Made by a program: the position numbers and the translations under genes. Below are positions 6,874 through 13,211 of a DNA stretch of 13,211 bases, one piece after another. The stretch is from Ruminococcaceae bacterium UBA3329 (GTDB lineage: Bacteria > Bacillota > Clostridia > Oscillospirales > Acutalibacteraceae). The DNA is taken from assembly GCA_002361875.1 (NCBI GenBank), contig DERX01000039.1, positions 1 through 13,211 of the forward strand, read 5' to 3'. Position 1 is the first letter of the stretch. Every line of letters begins with the position of its first letter. The notes below the pieces were generated by a model. It searched no databases, was not told the DNA's origin, and saw nothing but the letters and a program-made list of their open reading frames with translations.

Positions 6874-6920
6874 GTCCTTTAGAGTACGACTCAAACGGAC
6901 AGCGTAATTTTTTTACATGA

Positions 6921-7091
6921 TTATTCAGCCTGAGGTGCTGAAACGGGGCAAGTGTCTGCACAAGCGCCGCAATCGATGCAAGTATCAGCGTCGATAACAT
7001 ATTTGCCGTCGCCCTCTGAAATAGCTTCAACGGGGCAGCCCTCTGCGCAAGCACCACACATAATGCAATCGTCGTTAATTGTGTATGCCAT
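6921..7091 (-). CDS. Clostridial-type 2[4Fe-4S] ferredoxin
   Basis: This small acidic electron carrier of 56 residues is of normal length for the family. It has two complete cluster motifs: CIMCGACAEGCP in the first half and CIDCGACADTCP in the second, eight cysteines in all, giving two low-potential [4Fe-4S] clusters. In anaerobes such proteins shuttle electrons between pyruvate:ferredoxin oxidoreductase, hydrogenase and other redox enzymes in the cytoplasm. The ATG at 7091 is chosen over a longer frame because GGGAGGT stands 8 nt upstream and the protein then begins MAYTINDDCIMC, the usual ferredoxin N-terminus. The gene is a single unit with its own promoter, convergent with hslO. Confidence 0.96.
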   Translation of the reverse strand: MAYTINDDCIMCGACAEGCPVEAISEGDGKYVIDADTCIDCGACADTCPVSAPQAE

Positions 7092-7126
7092 TGGTATGTA
7101 CCTCCCTTTCACAAGTTTACAGACCC

Positions 7127-7154
7127 ATTGTAACACATAATACGAAAAAATCAA
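7127..7154 (-). promoter_or_regulatory. Sigma-A promoter of the ferredoxin gene
   Basis: On the - strand TTGATT (complement of 7149-7154) and TACAAT (complement of 7127-7132) are spaced by 16 bp. TGT directly before the -10 box gives an extended -10. The predicted leader is short, about 30 nt, and carries the GGGAGGT site. The rest of the 7155-7325 gap holds only the palindromic motif at 7280-7298. Confidence 0.75.
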
Positions 7155-7279
7155 GAGGAATTTTATTCTTTGTCTTTCTGTAAATTTATTTAATGTGAAA
7201 AGGCCAACGGACTGACAATCAAGCTGTTCGTTACGAATTCAATTTTTCATTTCATTTTCCACGGTATGCCGAGGTCATA

Positions 7280-7298
7280 CACAGACCCGTCTCCTGTG
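7280..7298. repeat. Small palindromic CCTGTG motif downstream of the orphan membrane gene
   Basis: CACAG (7280-7284) pairs with CTGTG (7294-7298), and GAC/GTC inside adds to the dyad. The stretch ACCCGTCTCCTGTG resembles ACCATCCCCTGTG on the other side of the orphan gene (8018-8030). It could be a decayed REP-like palindrome. Evidence is limited to this resemblance. Confidence 0.35.
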
Positions 7299-7325
7299 CT
7301 CTTACTGAAATAGAGTTAATTAATC

Positions 7326-7991
7326 TTATAACAGATAAGTATGTGTTCCCTCCGGCATTACTTCAACTCTTGATAGTCTATATTGACCGGTTTGCAAATC
7401 TTCCACATACATTACTACAATCCAATAGTCCTTAAAATCAAATCCTCTATATGCAAAATATGTATCTGCAATAAAACGATATTCTTCTTCATCCAATGTA
7501 TATCCTGGTATTTCAAACTTAAAAATAAATTTATCGCTTATATCTTTTTCACTGTTTATGCTCAACAATTCTTTTACTTCTTCGCGTGTATAACGGTTAA
7601 GCTTGTATTCTTCTTTTTTATTATTTGAAGAATATTGAAGTTCGCATAAATCGGTTACAATAAAAGGTCTTAAGTTTTCATTGCTTTGCCATTTCTCAAA
7701 GCTAAAATCCGTAAGATGTTTATAAAGGAAGACTGAACCTAATATAGCTATAGCACAGGATACAGCAAGTATTTTTATGTTTACATCATATAATTCATCA
7801 CCGTTTATATATTTTTTTACAACAGAGATAACTGTTATTGCCAAAAAGATGATTGTAACTGCTAAACTGATTATAAAATACGGAAGATTATTCATAACAG
7901 TAGTAGTCATTTTAAAAAACATATATGTTATCATCGCTGAAAACACATCAAAAATCAATAAAATGCTAAATTTAAGTGAAATTTTATTCAT
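7326..7991 (-). CDS. Hypothetical membrane protein, three N-terminal transmembrane segments
   Basis: I do not recognise this 221-residue protein. Three hydrophobic segments are visible at about 7-28, 36-58 and 71-90, followed by a hydrophilic, probably globular domain (about 91-221) rich in Glu, Lys and Tyr. The start has GGGGTGA about 8 nt upstream, so it is likely translated. Sampled lines of the gene contain about 27-28% G+C against about 37-52% in sampled lines of the neighbouring operon, and the codon use is AT-rich accordingly, which suggests later acquisition. It begins 44 bases after ricT on the same strand with no terminator between them, so it could be the last gene of that transcript. 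Short CCTGTG-type repeats flank it. Function unknown. Confidence 0.65.
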   Translation of the reverse strand: MNKISLKFSILLIFDVFSAMITYMFFKMTTTVMNNLPYFIISLAVTIIFLAITVISVVKKYINGDELYDVNIKILAVSCAIAILGSVFLYKHLTDFSFEKWQSNENLRPFIVTDLCELQYSSNNKKEEYKLNRYTREEVKELLSINSEKDISDKFIFKFEIPGYTLDEEEYRFIADTYFAYRGFDFKDYWIVVMYVEDLQTGQYRLSRVEVMPEGTHTYLL

Positions 7992-8003
7992 ATTTTTGTT
8001 TCA

Positions 8004-8032
8004 CCCCTGTGTTTCAACCATCCCCTGTGTTT
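8004..8032. repeat. Two direct copies of CCCCTGTGTTT between ricT and the orphan gene
   Basis: CCCCTGTGTTT occurs at 8004-8014 and again at 8022-8032, an 18-nt period. On the - strand the copy nearer the gene provides the GGGGTGA that serves as Shine-Dalgarno site for the orphan membrane protein. The second copy is preceded by ACCAT, making it similar to REP-like ACCGTCCCCTGTGTT motifs that I recall from other Firmicutes. Confidence 0.6.
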
Positions 8033-8035
8033 TTG

Positions 8036-8899
8036 TTATTCTATACCCTTTAATGCTTCAAGCTCTTCTCTGTCAATTCGGATTTGAGCGTCTTTAATAA
8101 GCTTTACATCATGTCTGTGAACGCTTATGGGTGCAGCGTCGGGATTTCTGTCAAGGGTTACCTTTAACATTCCCGAAAAGAGGTTATTTTCAATAACTCT
8201 GCCTCTGCCCTTCTGCGTTTCAACAATTGCGCCGACTTTCGGCGTGTGACGAAGCAAATGCTCATAAGTATCCTGCTCATATTTAAGACAGCACATAAGC
8301 CGTCCGCATGTTCCGCTGATTTTAACGGGATTGAGTGACAGCCCCTGCTCCTTTGCCATTTTTATTGAAACAGGCTGAAAATCGTTTAAAAATGTATTAC
8401 AGCAAAACGGTCTGCCGCACATTCCGAATCCGCCTATCATTCTTGACTCGTCACGCACACCTATCTGCCGAAGCTCAATTCGGGTGCGGAACACAAATGC
8501 CAAATCCTTTACCAATTCTCTGAAGTCCACTCTGCCGTCCGCAGTGAAATAGAACAGAATTTTGCTTCTGTCAAATGTATATTCAACATCGACAAGGTTC
8601 ATTTGAAGCCCGTGCGCCTCAATTTTTTCCTCACATATTTTAGCGGCTTCCTTTTCTTTAGCCTTGTTTTCTTCCAACCGCTTAATGTCATCGGCAGATG
8701 CAGGACGGATAACCTTTTTAAGCGGCTTTACAATGTCGTCTTCAGAAAGTCCCTTGTTTGCCCTTGCAACAAGTCCGCATTCAAGCCCCCTTACCGTTTC
8801 AACAACGGCATAATCGCCTTTATTGAATTTATTTCCGTCAGCGTCAAAGTCATAAACCTTGCCGCCCTCTTTAAATCTTATACCAACGGTTTCTATCAT
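8036..8899 (-). CDS. ricT: RicT (YaaT/PSP1-family) regulatory iron-sulfur protein
   Basis: In Bacillus RicT forms, with RicA and RicF, the Fe-S Y-complex that helps RNase Y mature mRNAs and influences sporulation and competence. The protein here is 287 residues from the ATG at 8899, starting MIETVGIRFKEGGKVYDF as in relatives; frames opening at 8911 or 8923 add residues with no good ribosome site. The PSP1 C-terminal domain (about 60-147) precedes the conserved cysteine clusters GMCGRPFCC (Cys161, 166, 167) and GTCGRLMCC (Cys198, 203, 204), the expected cluster ligands. A Lys/Glu-rich helix spans about 70-95. It follows holB, the conserved Firmicutes order. The start lies two bases after the stop of a 19-codon leader ORF that owns the strong Shine-Dalgarno site, so translation may be coupled. 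Partners RicA and RicF are not in the window. Confidence 0.93.
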   Translation of the reverse strand: MIETVGIRFKEGGKVYDFDADGNKFNKGDYAVVETVRGLECGLVARANKGLSEDDIVKPLKKVIRPASADDIKRLEENKAKEKEAAKICEEKIEAHGLQMNLVDVEYTFDRSKILFYFTADGRVDFRELVKDLAFVFRTRIELRQIGVRDESRMIGGFGMCGRPFCCNTFLNDFQPVSIKMAKEQGLSLNPVKISGTCGRLMCCLKYEQDTYEHLLRHTPKVGAIVETQKGRGRVIENNLFSGMLKVTLDRNPDAAPISVHRHDVKLIKDAQIRIDREELEALKGIE

Positions 8900-8901
8900 A
8901 T

Positions 8902-8961
8902 TTATCGCCATGCGATACAGCATTTGCTCAAAAAGCCAAATAAAAACAGCTTTTTATACAC
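8902..8961 (-). CDS. 19-codon leader ORF (GTG start) before ricT
   Basis: A GTG at 8961 is preceded, with 7-nt spacing, by AAAGGAG (complement of 8969-8975), the best ribosome site in the holB-ricT gap. The frame reads MYKKLFLFGFLSKCCIAWR and ends in TAA at 8902. Two bases later the ricT ATG begins in another frame. The peptide is basic and hydrophobic. It may be a translational-coupling leader, not a functional peptide. A sequencing indel that would fuse it to ricT is possible but unlikely, because the joined N-terminus would not resemble RicT. Confidence 0.5.
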   Translation of the reverse strand: MYKKLFLFGFLSKCCIAWR

Positions 8962-8986
8962 GGTATCGCTCCTTTCATTATATTAT

Positions 8987-9853
8987 CTATCTGCCTATTG
9001 CGCGCTTAAGCTCATAGCACATTCGCACCGTCAGCAGGTTATTATTTATATTCCGTTTAACCGACAGGCAAAGCTCATTGCAAGCGTTTACAAGATTCAT
9101 AAGCGATTTTGCAGTAAGCGAACCGCAAAGAGCCGAAACCTCGTCTGGGAAAAGAAAATCTCCCGTAAATCCGTTTTTCTGTTTAAGTGCGTCAAGGCAC
9201 ACCTCGGATAGCAGCTCCAAAATTCTGCCCGCCAAACGGTTATTTTTAATATATTTTGAGGTATGCTCCATAAGCTTTAGCTCATTGGGGCTGAGAACAG
9301 CCGCAACAAACTCCTTAACATACTCTTTTTCATCATCTGTTATGCTTTGATTTGACACTGCAAGCGAATAAACACTTACTCTTGAAAGCACGGTCTCAAG
9401 CATTTTGCTTTTCTGCGTTGTCAGAATAATAAAATAAACATAAGACGGCGGTTCTTCAAGAATTTTCAAAATTGCATTCTGCGCCTGCTCGTTCATATTC
9501 TGCCCGTTTTTCAAAATGTAAACCTTTGCATTTGCCTCATTGGGGACAATAAATGCATTCCCGCGGATTTCACGCACGCTGTCAACGGTAAAAGCATCGG
9601 ATTTTTTTGTTCTGCCGTCCGTTTCAATAATATCAGGGTGATTGTTGCCAATCGCCTTTCGACAGGCAGTGCACTCGCCGCAGGGTTTATGTTCCCCTGT
9701 GCAAAGGATTGCATTTGCCGTAAGTTTTGCAAGCCTTAATGACACCTCTTCGTCCTCACACTCAATGAGAACGCCGTGAGGAAAATTTCCGTTATTTACA
9801 GCTTTTAATACAGTTTCGCAAACAATATCAAAATTCTTTTCGGTTTCTTCCAT
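8987..9853 (-). CDS. holB: DNA polymerase III clamp-loader subunit delta-prime
   Basis: Delta-prime is the stationary subunit of the clamp loader that places the beta sliding clamp on DNA. This 288-residue form has the AAA+ layout: a zinc module with Cys51, Cys58, Cys61 and Cys64 (CTGEHKPCGECTAC), the NHPDIIETDG segment at 71-80, VDSVREI, KVYILKNGQNMNEQAQNAILKILEEPP at 110-136 (sensor and helix region), and an ILTTQKSKMLETVLSR stretch. The Walker A region (about 28-42) lacks GxxGxGK, as expected for the non-ATP-binding delta-prime. The SRC motif of clamp loaders appears as SRV (157-159). The ATG at 9853 has GAGG six bases upstream; a TTG at 9865 would overlap the preceding gene. The AEC transporter gene ends 8 nt upstream, so holB is in its operon. 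Confidence 0.93.
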   Translation of the reverse strand: MEETEKNFDIVCETVLKAVNNGNFPHGVLIECEDEEVSLRLAKLTANAILCTGEHKPCGECTACRKAIGNNHPDIIETDGRTKKSDAFTVDSVREIRGNAFIVPNEANAKVYILKNGQNMNEQAQNAILKILEEPPSYVYFIILTTQKSKMLETVLSRVSVYSLAVSNQSITDDEKEYVKEFVAAVLSPNELKLMEHTSKYIKNNRLAGRILELLSEVCLDALKQKNGFTGDFLFPDEVSALCGSLTAKSLMNLVNACNELCLSVKRNINNNLLTVRMCYELKRAIGR

Positions 9854-9861
9854 TCTGCACC

Positions 9862-10797
9862 TCAAACGCTTTGGGCAATTGCCACCATAAGGGGCATTGT
9901 GAAAATTGAAATAAGGCTTATGAAAGCCGTAACTGATGACGCCAACGCCGTATCCTTATTAAACTTTGCCGCAAACATAACGGTATTGTTCGCCGTGGGC
10001 GCACTCGCCGACAGTACGCATGCCACAAGCAGCATACCGCTGAAGCCCAATAATTTCAATGAAAGTACAGTTAAAAGCGGCATCGCGAAAAGCTTTACAG
10101 CCAAGCACACGAACACACGGTAATCGGAAAATACTTTTTTAATATCGGCGGATGCTAAATATGTGCCGAACATCAGCATTGCAAGGGGTGTCTGCAAATC
10201 TGCAATGTAAGATAGCGGCATATAAAGAGTCTGCGGTAAATTAAGCTTTAAAAGAAACAGCGGAAGTCCTATTGCTATTCCGATAAATCCGGGATTTATA
10301 ATCAGCGACTTAAGGGAAATTTTACTGTCTTTTTCGCCCTTGGTCATAATTCTGATGCCGTGTGTAAAAGCAAGAATATTAAACGGAATAACTATTACCG
10401 AGCAATAGAAAACTCCCTCGTCGCCGAGAAGTCCCTCGGCAAGCGGCAGTACCATATAGCCGACATTGCCGTAAACTGCGGCAAATTTGTAAATGCTTGC
10501 CTTTTCCTGCTCTGTTTTGTGAAAGACAAGCTCCGACAGCACAATACCGATACCGTGAAAAATCAGTGCGGCTAAAAAAGACAGCCCCAATCCCTTCAGG
10601 CTTTCACGGCTGAACGGAATCGCAATAAAAGAGCGGATAATCATTGCCGGAGTGACTATATAAAACAGCAAATCGGTTGTCATTCGTGACGCTTTTTCAG
10701 TGTAAACGCCTATTTTATGACAGGCAAAACCGACCGCCACAATAATATAAAGTATGATGACCTGATTGAGTGCCGTCATCATATTGGAAAGAAACAT
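9862..10797 (-). CDS. AEC-family transporter (auxin efflux carrier / malate permease type)
   Basis: This is an inner-membrane carrier of 311 residues with about ten hydrophobic segments in two five-helix repeats (roughly 10-150 and 165-310). Family features visible are the first-helix start LNQVIILYIIVAVGFACHKIG, YGNVGYMVLPLAEGLLG at 109-125, LQTPLAMLMFG at 201-211 and the broken helix ASAPTANNTVMFA at 264-276. Bacterial members include malate and malonate carriers, but the substrate is not predictable here. AGAGGTAAGG lies just before the ATG. It is 10 nt downstream of the 8-TM protein gene and 8 nt upstream of holB, so the unit is tight. Proximity to citrate synthase makes an organic acid an appealing but unproven substrate. 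Confidence 0.9.
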   Translation of the reverse strand: MFLSNMMTALNQVIILYIIVAVGFACHKIGVYTEKASRMTTDLLFYIVTPAMIIRSFIAIPFSRESLKGLGLSFLAALIFHGIGIVLSELVFHKTEQEKASIYKFAAVYGNVGYMVLPLAEGLLGDEGVFYCSVIVIPFNILAFTHGIRIMTKGEKDSKISLKSLIINPGFIGIAIGLPLFLLKLNLPQTLYMPLSYIADLQTPLAMLMFGTYLASADIKKVFSDYRVFVCLAVKLFAMPLLTVLSLKLLGFSGMLLVACVLSASAPTANNTVMFAAKFNKDTALASSVTAFISLISIFTMPLMVAIAQSV

Positions 10798-10807
10798 ACC
10801 TTACCTC

Positions 10808-11761
10808 TTATTCGCTTAAGAAATTGTCATCGGTTTCCATATCCGTTTGAGCTGTTTCCGTTTCTTCGGAAAGCTCTTTGCTGTCATTCTCTTTAGCGCA
10901 TTTATATGCATTTATAATATACGCCGCCGCAAAGAATACAAACGCAAGGTCGCAAAGTGAAAGAGAATATCCCGATGTAATTTTATCGCTGTTACCGCTG
11001 ACATACAGTAACAGTCTCGGAATATTGGCAGTTCCGAGCAAAAATGATGCAACAGCACCTGACGAAAATACACTTCTCATCGCCTTTTTATTGGAAAGAC
11101 CTGATGAAATCCTTGCAAACGACATAAAGAAAATCATCATAAACGCAATCCCGAAAAGCTCAAGCATTAAGTCAGACACATTAACATAAGAAATTTTGCT
11201 GATAAGTCTTGTAACAAGCCTGGAAATTGCCCAGAAAAACGGCGTTATTGCAAGGAATTTGTACTGTGAATATGTTGTTCTGCCGTCAATATATGAAATG
11301 CCGAAAACCAAAAGATATATTGCGGCAAAAATGCCGAGAACAGCCTCCAGAAAAATCGGAATTTGCCCTTGATCTGCTGTTCCGAGGAATGAAATACCTG
11401 CCGCAGTAAAGTTTCTTGCCTTAATAATAAAGCCTGATGCCGCCGAAACAACATCCAAAACAATTCCAATGCCGAAAAGTATTGATGTTACTGCAAGGAA
11501 TTTATTTTTACGGTAAGGCGATTTTGACGCAGGCACATTTTTAGCAAGTGTAGAAACTGCATAAGAGGCAATTATTGCCACCGCCGCCAAAATATACATA
11601 ACATAAACCGAGCGGTCAACAGTTCTGTAAAAGCCTGTGTCATGCTCAATAATTGTGAGAAGCTGATAAAGCCTTACGGGAATTGCGGCAATAAGCAGAC
11701 CTGCCGCAATGTAAAGCCCTAAAAGCGGATTTAATTTTTCGTTTTTACCTGTAATTTTCAT
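10808..11761 (-). CDS. Uncharacterised polytopic membrane protein with acidic C-terminal tail
   Basis: I do not recognise the family. The protein has 317 residues and about eight hydrophobic segments (about 11-36, 52-71, 86-111, 134-157, 168-190, 197-216, 228-252, 266-287), with short basic loops between several of them. A hydrophilic Glu/Asp/Thr-rich tail follows (about 289-317, 10 Glu and several Asp). No catalytic or binding motif stands out, and there is no N-terminal signal peptide separate from the first helix. AAGGTAAGGG precedes the ATG. It begins 9 nt after the citrate synthase stop and ends 10 nt before the AEC transporter gene, so it is cotranscribed with both. A channel, sensor or membrane scaffold are all possible. 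Confidence 0.8.
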   Translation of the reverse strand: MKITGKNEKLNPLLGLYIAAGLLIAAIPVRLYQLLTIIEHDTGFYRTVDRSVYVMYILAAVAIIASYAVSTLAKNVPASKSPYRKNKFLAVTSILFGIGIVLDVVSAASGFIIKARNFTAAGISFLGTADQGQIPIFLEAVLGIFAAIYLLVFGISYIDGRTTYSQYKFLAITPFFWAISRLVTRLISKISYVNVSDLMLELFGIAFMMIFFMSFARISSGLSNKKAMRSVFSSGAVASFLLGTANIPRLLLYVSGNSDKITSGYSLSLCDLAFVFFAAAYIINAYKCAKENDSKELSEETETAQTDMETDDNFLSE

Positions 11762-11770
11762 TGTGGACCC

Positions 11771-13183
11771 TTACCTTTCTTCCATAGATATGTACTCATT
11801 AGGCATTCCGAAATTCTCTTCACGTTCTGCAATCGGAACATAGGGTCTCGGAACATTAACATTTTTGTAAGCAGGGCGTACGATTTTACCGTTTGAGGTT
11901 ATCTCCTCAATTCGGTGCGCACACCAGCCTGCAACACGGGCGCTCATAAACAGCGGAGTAAACAAATCTCTCGGTATTCCGAGCATTTCGTAAAGGAAGC
12001 CCGAATACAAATCAACATTTGCGCAAATCTTTTTGTTACTGCCCCTGTGCTCAGCCAAAAGTGCCGGAGTCAGTTTTTCAATAAGCGATAAAAGCTCAAA
12101 ATGGTCTTCCCTGCCGTTTTCCTTTGCAAATTTTTCAGCATAGCCTTTAAGGATTCTTGCTCTCGGGTCGGACAGCGTATAAACAGCGTGCCCCATTCCG
12201 TAAATAAGACCCGAACGGTCGCCTGCCTGTTTATTAAGAATCTTTTTAAGATATTCTTTGAGCTTTTCTTCATTTGTGTAATCAGGAAGATTTGCTTTAA
12301 TATCGTCAACCATATCCACAACACGGATATTCGCACCGCCGTGTTTAGGACCTTTAAGAGAGCCTATACCTGCGGCTATTGCAGAATAAGTGTCTGTTCC
12401 GCTCGAGGTTATGCACCTCGTGGTAAAGGTTGAGTTATTACCTCCGCCGTGGTCTGCGTGCAGAATAAGGCAAATATCCAAAAGCTTTGCCTCCTCGTCC
12501 GTAAACTGCTTGTCAAATCTTATTGAACGCAAAATTGACTCCGCAAAGCCGAGTTTTGGGTTGTTTTGGTGGAAGAACATACTCTTTTTATCGTATATTC
12601 TGCGTTTAACCTGATAAGAGCCTGCCATAATAACGGGAATCTGCGCTATTAACTGAATACTTTGGCGAAGTACATTTGCAGGGTCGGTATTATCGGGGTC
12701 GTCATCATAGGAATAAAGCGCCAAAACACAGCGTGCAACCTTATTCATAATGTCCTTGGACGGCACCTTCATAATCATATCCTCAACGAAATCGTCGGGA
12801 AGCTCACGAAGTTGTGCGAGCATTTGTTTAAAAGCACTCAACTGCTTTTCAGTAGGCAAAATTCCGAAAAGAAGAAGATAAATTACCTCTTCATAACCGA
12901 AACGGTTTTCTTTTTCGCAATTTGAAACAATGCTTTGAATATTTATTCCGCGGTAAGTCAGTTTTCCGTCCTTCGGAACACGCTCGCCGTCATCAATATA
13001 ATACCCCTCAACTGAACAAATTTTTGTAAGGCCTGCCAGCACACCGGTAGAGTCAGCGTTGCGAAGACCCCGCTTAACATCAAATCTTCTGTAATATTCA
13101 GGGTTAATATAGTTATTTTTACGCTGCTCTTCGAATAAATTATTAAGAGCCTCTTTTGATATTGTGTCAAATACCTCTGACAT
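11771..13183 (-). CDS. Citrate synthase (citrate/2-methylcitrate synthase family)
   Basis: This enzyme condenses oxaloacetate with acetyl-CoA to form citrate, the entry to the oxidative TCA arm that supplies 2-oxoglutarate for glutamate. The protein has 470 residues, longer than the usual 370-430, with an N-terminal extension of about 45 residues before TGVLAGLTKICSVEGYY. Seen motifs: RGINIQSIV (78-86), LHADHGGGNNSTF (241-253), GPKHGGAN with catalytic His281, GMGHAVY with His332, DPRAR at 339-343 and NVDLYSG with catalytic Asp391. Both His residues and the Asp of the citrate synthase triad are therefore present. AGGAGG sits 7 nt before the ATG. It is the first gene of the visible - strand cluster; its promoter would lie beyond the window, as 13184-13211 shows only the ribosome site and AT-rich sequence. 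A 2-methylcitrate or re-face activity cannot be excluded from sequence alone. Confidence 0.93.
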   Translation of the reverse strand: MSEVFDTISKEALNNLFEEQRKNNYINPEYYRRFDVKRGLRNADSTGVLAGLTKICSVEGYYIDDGERVPKDGKLTYRGINIQSIVSNCEKENRFGYEEVIYLLLFGILPTEKQLSAFKQMLAQLRELPDDFVEDMIMKVPSKDIMNKVARCVLALYSYDDDPDNTDPANVLRQSIQLIAQIPVIMAGSYQVKRRIYDKKSMFFHQNNPKLGFAESILRSIRFDKQFTDEEAKLLDICLILHADHGGGNNSTFTTRCITSSGTDTYSAIAAGIGSLKGPKHGGANIRVVDMVDDIKANLPDYTNEEKLKEYLKKILNKQAGDRSGLIYGMGHAVYTLSDPRARILKGYAEKFAKENGREDHFELLSLIEKLTPALLAEHRGSNKKICANVDLYSGFLYEMLGIPRDLFTPLFMSARVAGWCAHRIEEITSNGKIVRPAYKNVNVPRPYVPIAEREENFGMPNEYISMEER

Positions 13184-13211
13184 CAGCCTACCTCCTTTAA
13201 AATATTTTAAC

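Larger units (their letters stand above)
6569..6905. mobile_element. 337-bp non-coding element with 9-bp terminal inverted repeats, filled with hairpins
   Basis: ACGCTGTCC (6569-6577) is perfectly complementary to GGACAGCGT (6897-6905). Outside these lie a run of seven A on the left and seven T on the right, which could extend the inverted symmetry. In between, in order: a 13-bp hairpin (6581-6609), the hairpin array (6610-6782), a compound stem (6797-6826), a strong terminator stem (6837-6873) and an imperfect hairpin (6873-6901). No credible protein is encoded. The element occupies nearly the whole gap between hslO and the ferredoxin gene. It looks like a MITE or other non-autonomous element, but no clear target-site duplication can be seen in the AT-rich flanks, and mobility is inferred. 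Confidence 0.55.

Noticed and set aside
8897..8961. Frameshift joining the leader ORF to ricT as one broken gene
   Set aside because: The RicT start MIETVGIRFK already matches the normal N-terminus, so no residues are missing upstream.
8603..9211. A 202-codon open frame on the + strand across ricT and holB
   Set aside because: It lies antisense to two well-identified genes, spans their junction, and its product is a Lys/Phe/Leu-rich sequence with no recognisable motif. It is a shadow frame.
10878..11189. A 103-codon + strand frame opposite the 8-TM protein gene
   Set aside because: It is antisense to a gene in a tight operon, without a ribosome site or recognisable domain.

Overview
The window looks like a chromosomal stretch of a low-to-moderate GC, anaerobic, gut-type member of the Clostridia (Oscillospirales/Ruminococcaceae-like). 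I infer this from the combination of a short clostridial 2[4Fe-4S] ferredoxin, RicT (YaaT/PSP1 family) next to holB, a Hsp33 with its methyltransferase partner, a GH89 mucin-type glycosidase, and strong Shine-Dalgarno sites. No rRNA, tRNA, CRISPR array or transposase gene was seen. No species can be named from the sequence alone.

Layout. (1) 1-2685, + strand: a GH89 alpha-N-acetylglucosaminidase with its own promoter. It converges, through a two-way terminator, on an AraC-type regulator with a GyrI-like ligand domain (2736-3611, -). (2) 3798-4652, -: a polytopic metal-exporter-like permease (ArsP_2 / putative Mn transporter type) with a near-consensus promoter. It is divergent from a + strand pair, a SAM methyltransferase and hslO, which overlap by 4 bp. 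The divergent intergenic region holds a 77-bp palindromic MITE-like repeat. (3) 6543-6920: a 378-bp gene-free interval after hslO. It is almost filled by a compact element bounded by 9-bp inverted repeats (ACGCTGTCC / GGACAGCGT). Inside is an array of small hairpins separated by strictly 7-nt spacers, whose polarity flips in the middle. This is the most unusual structure in the window. (4) 6921-7091, -: ferredoxin. (5) 7326-7991, -: an AT-rich orphan membrane protein flanked by CCTGTG-type repeats. (6) 8036-13183, -: a tightly spaced cluster transcribed as citrate synthase, 8-TM membrane protein, AEC transporter, holB, a 19-codon leader ORF, ricT.

How the genes fit together. The GH89 enzyme would release terminal alpha-GlcNAc (mucin glycans, heparan-type chains). 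It lacks a visible signal peptide, so it probably acts in the cytoplasm on imported oligosaccharides. Hsp33 and ferredoxin belong to redox and thiol homeostasis in an anaerobe. The large - strand cluster joins central carbon metabolism (citrate synthase, a possible organic-anion transporter) to replication (clamp-loader delta-prime) and RNA processing (RicT). The holB-ricT adjacency is conserved in Firmicutes, while the citrate synthase/AEC part is less expected.

Several starts were moved from the longest reading frame on Shine-Dalgarno or promoter evidence: GH89 at 196, permease GTG at 4652, ferredoxin at 7091, ricT at 8899, holB at 9853.
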